Below the pieces are notes generated by a model. It was not told the origin of the DNA and ran no database searches. It saw only the letters and a program-made list of their open reading frames with translations. Of a stretch of 64,000 nt of DNA, positions 35,908-47,252 are shown piece after piece. The translations under genes were made by a program, and so were the position numbers. Every line of letters starts with the position of its first letter. The first letter of the stretch is position 1. Origin of the DNA: Tritrichomonas foetus (lineage: Eukaryota > Parabasalia > Tritrichomonadida > Tritrichomonadidae); NCBI GenBank assembly GCA_001839685.1, contig MLAK01001148.1, positions 125,067-189,066 of the forward strand, written 5' to 3'.

Positions 35908-36774
35908 GATATAAATATTACTAAACGTATTGATACATTGAATGGCTTATGAATTTTGATGAAATCACATTGAAAAAATATTTAAATATCTAAACAGATT
36001 TTAGTTTATCAGTTAACGATTATTTTAGTTAACCAAGATGGGACAAAAATTAAGTTTATCTTTAAAAAAAAAGATTTCTCTCTAAGATTCATCTTTTCAT
36101 TTTTGAAAAGGATTTCAGTTTTTTAAAAAAAACAATTTTAATCTTCTGTGCTTTCTTTTTCGTTTTCTTCATCTTCTAATTTTTAATTCATATTTCAAAT
36201 TAAATTTCACTCATTATTTTATGAACACATTCCTCAGATAGACAATTTTTAGTCTTTTTTGAAATATTTTTTGACAAAAATGCTTCTTGTTTGTTGAAAC
36301 TAATTTTGATATATTTCATAAGGAAATGGTTATATTTTTTTCCCCTTGAGATTCAATTTGATACAAAAAAAAAGAACTTTACACGATTTTTTGATTAACA
36401 ATTTTTTCCGCCATTTATATCAATATCTTTCGTTCGATTTTTCTTTTTGTTTCTATGTTTTGGTCAATTAGGATGTATAGTTCAAAAAAAAATTAAACTT
36501 TAAATTACTTTTCCATTCATTTATTAATCATTTTTATTTTAATTCTTTTTAGTTTTGTTAATAAAACTTCGATTTTGTTCAAAAAGCACTTTGAAATGAT
36601 AAAAAAGTATAAGAATCAGCAATATTTCGATTTATATTGAACAGGAGCTGAAGATAGAATACATTTTTAACAGCTAATGATTTGGAGAATTCTTCTCAAT
36701 CTTTCACCGACATTATATTAATATTGATCATGAAGCATAATCAGAAGGATTAATATGTGAAGATATCATGACAG
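35908..36774. other. Intergenic, AT-rich
   Basis: No gene is recognised. A GGTCAA word occurs near 36464. The last part may include eroded upstream sequence of the surface-protein pseudogene that follows, but I could not align it. Confidence 0.4.
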
Positions 36775-37318
36775 CATTTGATCGTTTATGTCATGATTCT
36801 GAATATAAAGAACAATTTGATCAATATGAAGGTTATTATCTTTCTTATTGTTCAATGAAACAAAAATGTGAAGAATTACCACCAACAATTAAAATTATGA
36901 GTGAAATATATGAATATTATCATTATTAAAATGTCCCATTAGTTTCTAAATGTTTTGACAATGTTTATTCTGCATTAATTCAAATATTTTCATATTATAG
37001 CCAAGATTCATGAAATTGGAGATAACGTTTTTGTTGGGCAAACATTACCTCCAATTTCATATACTTGTATTGGTTTTAAGACAGAAAATTCTAACCTTTC
37101 ATCATCTGGTTTTTCATCCGCAGCAGATAATTCCAGACTTTCATCAGGTGCAATTGCAGGCATTGTTATCGCAGTTATTATCATTATTCTATTAATTGTT
37201 TTTATTTTAAAGAAGAAATGATCCACAAAAACAGGTAAAAATGGTGATATTATCGTTTCTCAAGGTGATAATGGTAGTGGTAGTAGCAATGGAAGTTGAT
37301 CTTCATCAAGGTATATTA
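36775..37318 (+). pseudogene. Decayed 3' end of a surface-protein gene (paralogue of 38234-41944)
   Basis: Conceptual translation gives pieces matching the C-terminal part of the intact protein downstream: CSMKQKCEELPPTIKIMSE against CSSKLTCSQLEDKIHIMSE, YTCIGFK against YTCVGFR, then SSGAIAGIVIAVI and a KKK...STKTGKNGDIIVS tail. The frame is broken by a stop and shift near 36928. Two Gly codons of the intact tail (KKKGS and the last GSG) have become TGA, each by one G-to-T change. No 5' two-thirds is seen. It is a truncated duplicate lying about 1 kb upstream of the intact gene. Confidence 0.85.
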
Positions 37319-38233
37319 AACAACTCGATCATTTTATCCTTTACTCGATTTTTCACGTTTTCATTAGAATTTGCAAATATATTTTCATAATTTTATAATA
37401 TGTTTTTCTCTTATAATATATTTATATTATAATTAGGATATTTCCATATAAATATTAAGATATTTATGTTTTTGATATTTCAAATGCCTATTGAATTAAA
37501 TTGACCATAATTAGCATTTCCCTATTCAAATTCATGTCATGGTGATCGTTATTTGGTGACTATCTCTCAATGAAACCAACTTATTTCAAATTTTCCTCAT
37601 TGCTTAATTTTTAGAGATTAAAATAACTCTGTTTTTATGTGACAAAATGATTTTTTGGCAAAATCAAAATAGACAGAAAAAATAGAACTATTGAATATAT
37701 TGACCATTAAAAACAGTTTTATTGTCAATTCTGATGGCGAGTTAACAATCTTCATTTCTCATAATTCCAAAGAAGTATTCATTGAGAACACAATTCCCTT
37801 TTTATATAAACGTATAAATTGAATGTCATCAACATCAATTGAGAGTATTTCTGTTTCTAGAATAACACATTTGAGAAAGGTAATGAAAAAGCAATCATTG
37901 AAAGCATTGAAAACAAATTGTATTATGAAGACAGAAAATTAATATCGAAATATCTTGGATCACAATCAAGATATTTACTTCAAAATGAAAATATATTTTG
38001 CATGTTTCTTTTTATTGGCAGATTAATCAGAAAATGAATAGAAAAAAAGTTTTTTTCTGCTGAATTGCCCAAATCGTCATTAAATGGAATCAGAAAAAAA
38101 TTGACAGAAATAAAATACCTTGTTCTTGACTTTAAATTTTTTCAATAGTTTATTTACTTTTCTTTCAATTTTTTAGTGGTTTTAAAACAGATTTCAATGA
38201 ATTCTTTACTTCATACTTTCTATTGACACTCCT
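37319..38233. other. Intergenic; possible remnant frames
   Basis: No intact gene. A short open stretch at 37700-37825 (reads ...NSFIVNSDGELTIFIS...) could be a further remnant of a surface-protein gene but aligns to nothing specific. A TCATAC initiator-like word at 38211-38216 lies about 20 nt before the next ATG. Confidence 0.4.
38211..38216 (+). promoter_or_regulatory. Initiator-like TCATAC before the surface-protein gene
   Basis: TCATAC, 23 nt upstream of the ATG at 38234, fits the short trichomonad initiator core TCA-pyrimidine-A/T. The motif is short, so the call is tentative. Confidence 0.3.
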
Positions 38234-41200
38234 ATGTTTGTATTCTCTTTATTCATAGGATTTATTTCTTCGAAATGGGTCCTTAAAGAGTGCACTGATA
38301 TCAACAAGACAGACGACACAATTCTTAGGTTTGTATTCACAAACAACACATCATATTATGAAAATATTTCCTTTAGTGGTAATTACCCTTTTTATGATAG
38401 CCGTTGCTTTGACTCCACCAATTTCCGAGATTTCCATAAAAAATTATACATTCATCTTTATTTTGACCAGCATTACAATCTTGGAAGCCTCTCAAAATTT
38501 AACTCGACTTCCACGATATCATTCTTTCATGGACTTTATACCAGTATAAAGGAAGTTGTGAATGCCACTCTTACTTTTGATTCCGGTGTCCGTGAAAAAA
38601 GAATTCTCGATATTAAAAATAATAACTTTTTGCTCATTCCAGCTGGTGACAGTTCCAAAACAGCTTTTATTTCATTATCGGTTCCAAGTAATGGACTTGG
38701 ATTTTCCCATGGAAATCAGACCGGTCCGGTCCTTTTCTTAACACCATTGGGTAACAACAACAACAACAATGCTGTTGATTATTCTGCATTTTCTAAAATC
38801 TACTTAAGCGACGATAGTTATTCCAGATTGTTTTTACTGGATGATAAAGTTTCCTATGACAAACCAAATAACTTTGAAAACATGCCTGGCATGATCACAA
38901 TAGTTGAGCCAACAGATCCACAAAACTTTATGTATTATAATTATATTGTGCAAAAGTCTCTACCTAGATTAAGCTATTTGAACTTTGTGTCGTTAGAATC
39001 TGGATGCTATGATATAAATGTTTTTGATACTTATGTTACAATCACAGGAAAATCAACAGGACTTTCTGCTCGCTATGAATTTGAATATACTTCATTTCTC
39101 ATTAATTTGGCAGGTGAATCGATAGAAATTTCATTCTACAGTAACACTACAAAGAATCATTTACATAAAATTTTTGTACGTAATGACCCTACGAATAATG
39201 TGAACATATTTATCAAAGATGGTACATGGCATGTTCCTCTTGTTTTTGATGATGAGGCGCTTGAAAGTGATTATAAGATACCGCCTTATTCTTATTTCTA
39301 TTTGGAAGCTGCTGATTGTAAAAATGTTGAAATCACTGGAAAGGATGTATATTTCTTCCTTAGCCATCCAACAACCACAATCAGAAAGATTTATTGCGAA
39401 TCTATCCATGCCATTCCAGTTGATGATTCACGGAAAACATTCAAATCAATTGACTGTCTTGTTACAAATATCATTCCTTATATGAGTGTTGACTTCATCT
39501 TTGGAAAACTTAACCTTTCTCCAGGAACAACACTCCACAAGGATGTCAATGTGAAAGTGACTTATCTTTTAACGATAGCGGCCAAAACTTTATCGGATAA
39601 ACCCAACGTTGATCAATCTGAAGTAGAAAAATCCAGCCCCAGATATATTGAAGTTGGAGACGAAGCTTTAGTTAATATTGAAGGTAGTATTGATGAAAAT
39701 GGTGTTATCTTGACAGAAGACGTTACATTTCCATCATCAACATATTACATTGATTTCCCCAATCGATATACGAGCACTAATAAAGAAAAATGGGTATTGT
39801 GTCAACCAAATCTTGATTGCGGAAAATTCGAGATCTCATTCAAAGGCTTTGATTATCATTATGATCCATCAAAATATGAACAAGTTGGTGAAATCTATGA
39901 ACCACTATGTCGTGATTATACAGAAATTTATCCATTGAAAGTAGGATGCTGTGAAACAGATAGCACAAACAATTTCACGAAATCACTAAAATGCATTGGA
40001 TATCGATCAACGCGAGATTTGAATTCTTTGAAATCATCTGCAACTACAATCCCTGATCCCCATGAAGATTTCGAATCATGGAAGTCCAGTCTTCAAGAAC
40101 ATATTAATCAATTCAATTATAAAGCCATCAATACAATCGCTCATCCATTATATGTTGAAGGTGATACATTAACATCAGGTGATTTCTTTGATAATGGTGA
40201 TGGAGCTATTGATACCTATGTTGAAATAGGTGATAATTATTGGAAGTCTCCGAATTTCACATTATCTGCAAAGTCAAAGGTTTATTTCCGTCATTTACAA
40301 GATGACCAAAAAATTACAATTCCATTTAAACGAATTTCTCTGAATGGCTTTTTAAATCCATTAACTGATCTTGTTTTCACCCAAGTTGAAGAAGTCATTC
40401 TTCCACTTTCAACATATCACTCCAAAGATGCTGAGAAAAATTTTGTTGATTCAAAATATGCAGAAGCTTTTAAAGATATCAAATACTTGGATTTAGCAAG
40501 AGGAAGCACAAGTGTTTCTTTACCAACGAATCATGATTCCAAATTTAATAATGAAAATGTTATTTTCAAGGCCAATAATCAACAAATTTTCGTTGAATGT
40601 GTTGATGACCAATGGAATACTTTTCAAAATGATCGGCTTCGCAAGAATATTTCGATACCATTCCCAACTAATCCTCAATTGCATTTACCACCTTTAATTT
40701 TGAATAGTGGTTTCAAGCAAATGAGATTAGAAATCAATACCCCATTGAAGTATGATCTTGATTTGACTGTTAAAGGATCACTCGATATTTCCCAAAATGA
40801 AAATGATATTCGCTCTAATGTTACAATTAGAGCTGATACAAACCCTATTACATTTGCAAACACTATAAATTATAATTTAATTACTTCTCAATCTACATTA
40901 TCTCTTCAATATGTCTCAGACAAAAATGATGGATCTGGTGAAATTAAAATTAGAAACTTGACCGTAAACTCTAATAGTAAAGTCAATATAAAATTATTTA
41001 AATACAATCCCAATAAAATAACTATCGAGAATATGAAAGGATTAATTAGTAAAGTTGAATGCACCTATAATAATAATACGAACCATACATGTGACCGTTT
41101 ACAATCTATAGAAATCGGAACTTTAACCACAACTTCTTCGATGGAAATTACAGAAATACCAGTTGAAAAGATGATTGATAATAAGAAAAAAACAGTCTTT

Positions 41201-41944
41201 ATCCCTGTAAAGGTCAACAACTATATACATGTTACCAGCTCAATTACAGTAAATACATCAATTTTAGGTAAAGAATTCCGTGGATTCAATATTGTTTCAA
41301 ATAGAGAATCATTCCCCTTAGTTTTCCTTGATGATTTTGAATCAGAAACCAAACCATTCCCATTGTTAAATGTAACAAGAGAAACATCAACATTCACATG
41401 TGAACCTTCATCACGAATATATTATCGACTTCATGAAACTCTTCCCGAATTTGATGGTTTCTCATGGATGGAAGACGAAAATCCATTCCAAAGAGCAGTT
41501 TGCTCATCCAAACTCACGTGTAGTCAACTTGAGGATAAAATCCACATTATGTCAGAAACTTTCGAATTGTGCTTTAACCAGCATCAGAAAATAACAAGCC
41601 AATGCTTTTCTAATGTTATTCAGCTTGGTGACAATCACTTTTCTGGTGAGACATTTCAACCAGTGAATTATACTTGTGTCGGTTTTAGATTTGAAGATTA
41701 CAATTTAACTCAAGAATTTTCAGTTAGTGTTGAAAAATCCACAGGACTTTCATCAGGTGCAATTGCAGGTATTGTAATCGCAGTTATTATTGTAATTATT
41801 ATAATCATTATTCTTTTAGTTGTTTTCGTTTTCAAGAAGAAAGGATCCACAAAATCAGGTAAAAATAGTGATATTATCATTTCCAAAGGTGCTAATGGTA
41901 GTGGCAGTGGCAGTGGTAGTGGAAGTGGATCATCATCAAGTTAA
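38234..41944 (+). CDS. Large type-I membrane surface protein with Gly/Ser cytosolic tail
   Basis: A 1236-residue predicted plasma-membrane protein. An N-terminal signal peptide (about 1-13), a roughly 1160-residue ectodomain rich in Asn-X-Ser/Thr sites and in beta-strand-like sequence with scattered cysteines, one transmembrane helix (about 1175-1200, Ile/Val-rich after SSGAIAGI), a KKK stop-transfer and a 36-residue tail ending in (GS)n and SSSS. The architecture is that of trichomonad surface antigens, whose tails share this form. I recognise no named ectodomain family, and no LRR/BspA repeat is evident. A truncated pseudogene copy lies just upstream, so the family is expanding locally. The function is unknown; adhesion or surface protection would be guesses. 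Confidence 0.85.
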   Translation: MFVFSLFIGFISSKWVLKECTDINKTDDTILRFVFTNNTSYYENISFSGNYPFYDSRCFDSTNFRDFHKKLYIHLYFDQHYNLGSLSKFNSTSTISFFHGLYTSIKEVVNATLTFDSGVREKRILDIKNNNFLLIPAGDSSKTAFISLSVPSNGLGFSHGNQTGPVLFLTPLGNNNNNNAVDYSAFSKIYLSDDSYSRLFLLDDKVSYDKPNNFENMPGMITIVEPTDPQNFMYYNYIVQKSLPRLSYLNFVSLESGCYDINVFDTYVTITGKSTGLSARYEFEYTSFLINLAGESIEISFYSNTTKNHLHKIFVRNDPTNNVNIFIKDGTWHVPLVFDDEALESDYKIPPYSYFYLEAADCKNVEITGKDVYFFLSHPTTTIRKIYCESIHAIPVDDSRKTFKSIDCLVTNIIPYMSVDFIFGKLNLSPGTTLHKDVNVKVTYLLTIAAKTLSDKPNVDQSEVEKSSPRYIEVGDEALVNIEGSIDENGVILTEDVTFPSSTYYIDFPNRYTSTNKEKWVLCQPNLDCGKFEISFKGFDYHYDPSKYEQVGEIYEPLCRDYTEIYPLKVGCCETDSTNNFTKSLKCIGYRSTRDLNSLKSSATTIPDPHEDFESWKSSLQEHINQFNYKAINTIAHPLYVEGDTLTSGDFFDNGDGAIDTYVEIGDNYWKSPNFTLSAKSKVYFRHLQDDQKITIPFKRISLNGFLNPLTDLVFTQVEEVILPLSTYHSKDAEKNFVDSKYAEAFKDIKYLDLARGSTSVSLPTNHDSKFNNENVIFKANNQQIFVECVDDQWNTFQNDRLRKNISIPFPTNPQLHLPPLILNSGFKQMRLEINTPLKYDLDLTVKGSLDISQNENDIRSNVTIRADTNPITFANTINYNLITSQSTLSLQYVSDKNDGSGEIKIRNLTVNSNSKVNIKLFKYNPNKITIENMKGLISKVECTYNNNTNHTCDRLQSIEIGTLTTTSSMEITEIPVEKMIDNKKKTVFIPVKVNNYIHVTSSITVNTSILGKEFRGFNIVSNRESFPLVFLDDFESETKPFPLLNVTRETSTFTCEPSSRIYYRLHETLPEFDGFSWMEDENPFQRAVCSSKLTCSQLEDKIHIMSETFELCFNQHQKITSQCFSNVIQLGDNHFSGETFQPVNYTCVGFRFEDYNLTQEFSVSVEKSTGLSSGAIAGIVIAVIIVIIIIIILLVVFVFKKKGSTKSGKNSDIIISKGANGSGSGSGSGSGSSSS

Positions 41945-42697
41945 AGGTGAACATGATTCATCATATTTATTCATTCTATTAAAACTAATTTCTTTGAAAT
42001 TTTCTCCTTTCACTATGTTTTTCTTATTAATATAGCAATATTATGATCCAAAAAACACTGTAGGCATCTGTAGCTAATAAAGATGAACATATATTTGCGG
42101 GAATTTTTACAGAAATAATAAAGAATGAGAAATGAAATAGGAAATAATGTCGCTTGTTTTGTCGAACCAGAATTCGTTGCTGCTTTAGTTTCTCGAATGG
42201 AATATTAAGTGATATATAAAGAATAGCGTTTACATAAATAGTATTAATGGTATTCTTAATGATAATAAATACCCTTAACCTAATGACTAAATTGATACAT
42301 CAACAGATTCTGATGATCCAGCTTTGATTTTAACTAATGAAATCAAAATAATTCACACTTTAAATGAAAGCAATTATAAAAATCATTATAAAAATGATAA
42401 TAATGAAGTCTTATACGTTCGAATACAAGATTACTCTTATTGAATTATTCAATTTATATATAAAACTGGACTGAGTGTATAAAATAATATTTACATTTTC
42501 TTCTTCTAAATTATTTGTCTTGCGGTAATTTAATCCTATTGTTCTCTTTCATTATTTTTAACAAAAGGAAAATAATTTTAAAGAATGATAATCATGAAGA
42601 AGACCTCAAAGACAAATATATCTTAACCAAGTGGTTCAAATGAATATGAGATAACCGAGTTCAAAATTATAAGCACGAATAAAAAATTTAAATATAT
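41945..42697. other. Intergenic with small open fragments
   Basis: No intact gene. Two short frames look coding-like: a 27-codon ATG frame at 42127-42210 (contains VACFVEPEFVAALVSRMEY) and an open stretch at about 42287-42440 (contains DDPALILTNEIKIIHTLNE), the second without its own ATG. They may be remnants of one decayed plus-strand gene, but I cannot assign a family. Confidence 0.3.
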
Positions 42698-43916
42698 TTA
42701 TTTTATGAAGATTTGTTTATTATTTGTACTTTCATAAAATAGAAAATAATAATTCTTATATTCTGAACAAACTAAGGATTTCAGGTGTCTTAGATAACAT
42801 TTTTGGAGTTCTGCGTGAAATAAAAAAGAACCTTTATAAAAATGAAAAAAAATCATATCTTTCATTGATAAATCAATTTCTTTTCTTCTCAGTAGTAATT
42901 TTGTTATGTTGATGTCACCGAGTTTGCATGAATAGTGAAGGGGTGTCGAATAATCTCTATCTGCTACATTAATATCAATAGAATGTTCTTTGAGTAAAAG
43001 TTCAACAATTTCAAAATTTTTCCTAAGAACTGCTGAGTGTAGAGGAGTTCGTCCCTTTCTATCTGTAATATTTACTTTGATATTTGGGTTGATTAAAAGA
43101 TTCTCGGCATACTCAATTAAGCCATAATTACAAGCTAAATGTAGAGAAGTTTTCCCATCTCTATCTTGAAAATTAACCTTTATATTCTCTTTCAACAATA
43201 ACAGTCGAAATATTTCAAAATTTTCATAATATGTTGCCATAATTAAGGGAGATTTCCCATCGTAGTATTGAGCATTGATATCTAAATCTTCACATCGAAG
43301 CATTCTTTTTCCAATATCTATATTTCCATTTTCACAAACAATATGAAAAGCAGTTTTTCCATAAATTAGTAAGAAACACAATTAGCATATTCAAGAAACT
43401 TCATCAATATTGAAAAGAAATTCCAAATTCATAAATGATATTATAAACAGAGCTTTGGTTAATATCGATTGATGGTCTTAATAATAAATAACATACGATT
43501 TCAAAATATTCATTTTCACATGCAAAATGTAATGGTGTTTTTCCATTAGAATGACAAATTAGATGAACTTTTTGAAATTTCCTCCAAACTCGATAAATTG
43601 TAAAGTAATATCATTTTGAATTTCAATTAAACTGTGATAATAAAAAGATAAACTATATTACAACAAAAATGTAACAGTTTTGCAGTTAACATTGATAGTA
43701 TTCTGGTCCAGTAATAACTTTACAATATTAGTATGTCCATAAATGCATGCTAGATGTAATGGTGTTAAGTTAACTATTTTTGTTATATTGTCTTTAAAAA
43801 ACTTTATTTTAAATCCCTTTTGCATTAATATTCGTTCTTTTCTTGCTAATCATATAATTCACAATTTCATCATTCCCTGCCATGCACGCGATATGAAATG
43901 AAGTAAGATAAAATTA
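42698..43916 (-). pseudogene. Decayed ankyrin-repeat tail of the DUF3447 gene upstream
   Basis: Contains several well-formed ankyrin repeats in different frames. One open piece (42698-43381) has about five (GKTAFHIVCENGN, GKTSLHLACNYG, GRTPLHSAVLRKN, STPLHYSCKLGD). Between 43382 and 43916 more are readable but broken: GKTPLHFACENEY, TPLHLACIYGHTN and FHIACMAGNDE, with stops and frame changes between them. All lie on the strand of the gene at 43917-45650 and would continue its ankyrin domain. I read this as one ancestral long ankyrin gene whose 3' half has decayed, not as separate genes. The open piece's last 60 residues are not ankyrin-like and are probably out of frame. Confidence 0.75.
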
Positions 43917-45650
43917 TCAAAGAACGTCAGAATATGATTCTTGATTATTTGACTTGATCATATTTTCGTTACTAAAATTTACCAATCTCCCTGATTTGAG
44001 ATTTATGTTTATCTCATTAATGCCAAATAGGTATTTTATTACATCAATCTTTTTATTTAGACATGCAAAGTGTAATGGTGAGAATTTTCTTTGTTCATTA
44101 GATAATAGATTAATGCAATTATTTTTATCCAACTTTCTAATAAATTTGAGAATATCTGTGTTTCCGTTGATGGAAGCAAAATGAATTGGTGATTTACCAT
44201 TAATTGTCTTATTAAAAATACAATTCTGTCCATTGGGGTATTCAATATTTTTCGTTATTTTGGCGAAACTATAGTTGTCGAATTTTGATGCATTCACCAG
44301 CAAAGATTCCATATTAACGCCTTTAGATATTAAATATCGTAGTGTGATAAAGTTACTAAATTTGAAACAATAAAATATGAGGATTTCTTCATGACAATTT
44401 TGTAGTTTTGTTTCTACCAACCATTTGAATATTTCATGATGATGAAATTGAATTGCAATTTTTAATGTTGATGTAAAATTGCATTCTTTCTGTTCACATA
44501 AATGTATTATTTCCACATTTCCACCAGCAATGGCATAAAATGCCAACTTTGGGGTTACTTTGGCATAGTTCAAGAGTAAATATTTGAAGCAGTAAATTGA
44601 CCCATAAAAAGCTGAATATTCTATCAAGGAACACCCCGCATTTGTATCTCCAAAAATATAACTGCATCTATCATATAGACATTTCTCAACAGTTTTATTT
44701 AAATCATAATTGTCAGTGAATGAGATAAGTTCTTGTAAAAGCCCGATATTATCATTTTTTATGGCCAAGAGAATCGGATCTGGATTCACACCTTTGTCAC
44801 AGTTTTCTTTATGTATTGCCCAATCATTCATTTCTACATCAACTTTAATTTTCTGGAATGAAGGATATTCGGATTTAGTTGATAACAGTTTATAAGCTTC
44901 ATCATAGGCAACAATATCAATAAAATAAATTGGAACACTTTTCATACTAGTAATTTCATCTGGATTTAATTCTCCAAGCAATATTAGCTTTCTGATGATA
45001 AAGCAAACTTCTTGAAAGCAAGTCCTGTCTTTCTTAAATGATAATGCTTTTTTCAGTTCTTTTAAGAGTAATTTTTGAAATTCGCACATAATACTTGGTT
45101 TTATATGATTTAAATCTATGATACAGCTCAGCAACTTTTCGATGATAGAAATTCTCGCCATCCCAATACTCAAAAATGCTCTGGCAAGTATAGTATTATT
45201 GATTTCGAAACATATTTTACAGAGTTCATCTTTCTTTTTTTCATTATAAAAAAGTAAAATATCTTCTAATTTTTCAAGTTTTTTTATTTCTTTTGTGCAT
45301 GTTTTCTCTTCGATACTGGAATGACAAAAAGAAAAACTGTTTAGTGATTCCTCAAGTTTTTCAATTTTCAATTTTTTTGAAAGAAAATATAGGAATTCCA
45401 CATTTTCTCCTGTTAAAGTAATATTATGGCCATTAAATAGGTGTTCTAGTAAATGAAAATCTGGATTCTTGGGAAGGTGATGTATTGTAACTGAAACTCC
45501 AATGGATGTTGGATGACTACAAAAATAGGTGCTTAAAATTTGACTTAAGTTGCATGCCACTGTTTTTACACACTGTAGTTTGATTTCATTGATTTTTATG
45601 ATAACATCAGGTGTTTGGATAGTATCATAGTTTTGGTAAAATACTTTCAT
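43917..45650 (-). CDS. BTB-like/DUF3447 ankyrin protein (3' truncated by decay)
   Basis: A 577-residue product starting at the ATG at 45650, with a TCATTTCC initiator-like motif about 18 nt upstream. Residues 1-about 105 resemble the trichomonad BTB-like N-terminal domain (DVIIKINEIKLQC..., then a hydrophobic helical end). A helical linker follows. At about 290-440 is the DUF3447 region (ILLAIKNDN, LIEYSAFYGSIYCFKYLL, FYAIAGGNVEIIHLCE). Canonical ankyrin repeats follow (GKSPIHFASINGNTDILKFI, FSPLHFACLNKKIDVIKYLF) and are cut by a stop at 43917. Further ankyrins follow in broken frames downstream, so the protein is probably shortened relative to its ancestor. Ankyrin repeats bind proteins; the partner is unknown. 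Confidence 0.75.
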   Translation of the reverse strand: MKVFYQNYDTIQTPDVIIKINEIKLQCVKTVACNLSQILSTYFCSHPTSIGVSVTIHHLPKNPDFHLLEHLFNGHNITLTGENVEFLYFLSKKLKIEKLEESLNSFSFCHSSIEEKTCTKEIKKLEKLEDILLFYNEKKKDELCKICFEINNTILARAFLSIGMARISIIEKLLSCIIDLNHIKPSIMCEFQKLLLKELKKALSFKKDRTCFQEVCFIIRKLILLGELNPDEITSMKSVPIYFIDIVAYDEAYKLLSTKSEYPSFQKIKVDVEMNDWAIHKENCDKGVNPDPILLAIKNDNIGLLQELISFTDNYDLNKTVEKCLYDRCSYIFGDTNAGCSLIEYSAFYGSIYCFKYLLLNYAKVTPKLAFYAIAGGNVEIIHLCEQKECNFTSTLKIAIQFHHHEIFKWLVETKLQNCHEEILIFYCFKFSNFITLRYLISKGVNMESLLVNASKFDNYSFAKITKNIEYPNGQNCIFNKTINGKSPIHFASINGNTDILKFIRKLDKNNCINLLSNEQRKFSPLHFACLNKKIDVIKYLFGINEININLKSGRLVNFSNENMIKSNNQESYSDVL

Positions 45651-45662
45651 GATGCTTCACTA

Positions 45663-45670
45663 GGAAATGA
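45663..45670 (-). promoter_or_regulatory. Initiator-like TCATTTCC
   Basis: Fits the trichomonad initiator core; its A lies 18 nt upstream of the DUF3447 gene's ATG at 45650. Assignment by analogy. Confidence 0.4.
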
Positions 45671-45877
45671 TGAACTCTTTTTCCAAATTTTTCGTTTTCG
45701 ATAAATTCTATGACGATAAATTACCACTAATCAGGAATGAAAATCGTTACTAAATTTAGCGTTAATCATCAAAGCTCAATATTACAATTTCTCACAACAG
45801 AATTTATTTAAAATCAGTAAACATCTACAATGTAAAAGAAATAAAATAAAAAACTACGTTTTGTTTAATATCGAAAA

Positions 45878-47248
45878 TTATTTCAATTGAACAGAATTTT
45901 GAAAACTTTTGAGTTCTTCATAAACATCTCCTACTTTTCGATCAAAGGTTATATTCTGTAAGAAATAATTAATACTTTTCATGATTCTGAAAGCATCGTT
46001 ATTAGTAAATTTGCTTTCTCTATATTGAAGTCTTCCACCAAAAATACTTGTATTACTGTCAAGATTTACAACTGACTGTCCAAGAAGAGATAAAAAAGAA
46101 ATGGGATTATCATGAACATATACAGATAGCCAAACATCTTTAATGGGATCCTTTATTACAAAGGGGGCAAGCTGTGACAGATCTGCATGTGAACCCAACT
46201 TTTCAAAATCAGTTACACCATTGTTTAAATTCATTTTAATCTCATCAAAACAGTCATTTTTCATATGACTCTTATTTAAATAATTCAAATTTTTAATATC
46301 ATTTTTATTCTCATATATGTTGTTGGATAGAAATTGCTTTTTTTGAATATCTCCACCATGACTCATGATATAAAAATGCTCACCAATCAATTTTCTATGA
46401 TTAAAATCGGATCTTAAATAATTTCCAAGTTCCCCAACAGTCATTGAAGGAGAAACTGGAGCTCTCGCGAAAATGAGGGAGAAAATATTAGTATAGAAAT
46501 TAGAATCACTTCCGAATTTTGTCAAATTTCTCAAATCAACACAAGTTGCACATCCAATTGGTCCAAGTTTTCCCTCAAATGCATTCATTGAAAGAGTAAG
46601 TGATAACCAAAGGTTTTCTGTGAGTTTCTGGCATTTTTTATCTTTTTCATTCCAGCATTTAAATTGTGATACTGGAGTTCGAAAATAAAACGATTTTGCC
46701 CATTTTTTGGGATCATTTTTCGGAAGTTCACATTTGGATTTGGCTCGTGTTAATCCTCCCAGATTATTCAATAAATTGAAATTAGAATCAACTCTTTTAA
46801 GTTGCTCAGAGAATTCTTCTTCTGCAGGAATAGGAAATGTTGGAAGTGACTGCTTGAGAGAGTCGGGGTTTTGAATATCTCGAACAAGTTTTACAAAAGT
46901 GCCACCATCACCTACTGCGTGATTTAAATTCAAAACAATGAATTTATCATTTGCTGCAATTGCTCCAATCCGCTTTGAGGGATGAACCATTCGCGAACCA
47001 AACCATTCACATGCTTCTTGAATGGTGTCCACTTTTGGCAATTTTATGATGTCAATAGCATCATTATGTGATATTAAATTCTTCCCATCAAATGAAAGAT
47101 AAAGTCCAATCACCAACTTTTTCATGCGATCGATGAATTCTGGGACTTGATGTGAACGGGAAATTTCAATACCCAATTGTGTGTTGAGATCAGGAAGCAA
47201 ATGATCTAATTCAAAGATTGACGCAGGTCTCATTTTCATGGATGTCAT
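45878..47248 (-). CDS. CoA-dependent acyltransferase-like (condensation/BAHD-fold) protein
   Basis: A 456-residue protein starting at the ATG at 47248; an upstream reading would need TTG. The key motif is LNLNHAVGDGGTF with His110 and Asp114, which matches the HxxxD(G) active site of the chloramphenicol-acetyltransferase-like superfamily (condensation domains, BAHD and alcohol acyltransferases). Length fits a single two-lobed enzyme. No signal peptide or membrane helix is seen, so it is probably cytosolic. The second lobe has no clear DFGWG motif, so plant-type BAHD is unlikely; the acyl donor and acceptor cannot be read. It has TCACTTTT 5-12 nt and a TTGACC motif 29-34 nt before the start. 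Confidence 0.75.
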   Translation of the reverse strand: MTSMKMRPASIFELDHLLPDLNTQLGIEISRSHQVPEFIDRMKKLVIGLYLSFDGKNLISHNDAIDIIKLPKVDTIQEACEWFGSRMVHPSKRIGAIAANDKFIVLNLNHAVGDGGTFVKLVRDIQNPDSLKQSLPTFPIPAEEEFSEQLKRVDSNFNLLNNLGGLTRAKSKCELPKNDPKKWAKSFYFRTPVSQFKCWNEKDKKCQKLTENLWLSLTLSMNAFEGKLGPIGCATCVDLRNLTKFGSDSNFYTNIFSLIFARAPVSPSMTVGELGNYLRSDFNHRKLIGEHFYIMSHGGDIQKKQFLSNNIYENKNDIKNLNYLNKSHMKNDCFDEIKMNLNNGVTDFEKLGSHADLSQLAPFVIKDPIKDVWLSVYVHDNPISFLSLLGQSVVNLDSNTSIFGGRLQYRESKFTNNDAFRIMKSINYFLQNITFDRKVGDVYEELKSFQNSVQLK

Positions 47249-47252
47249 CGCC

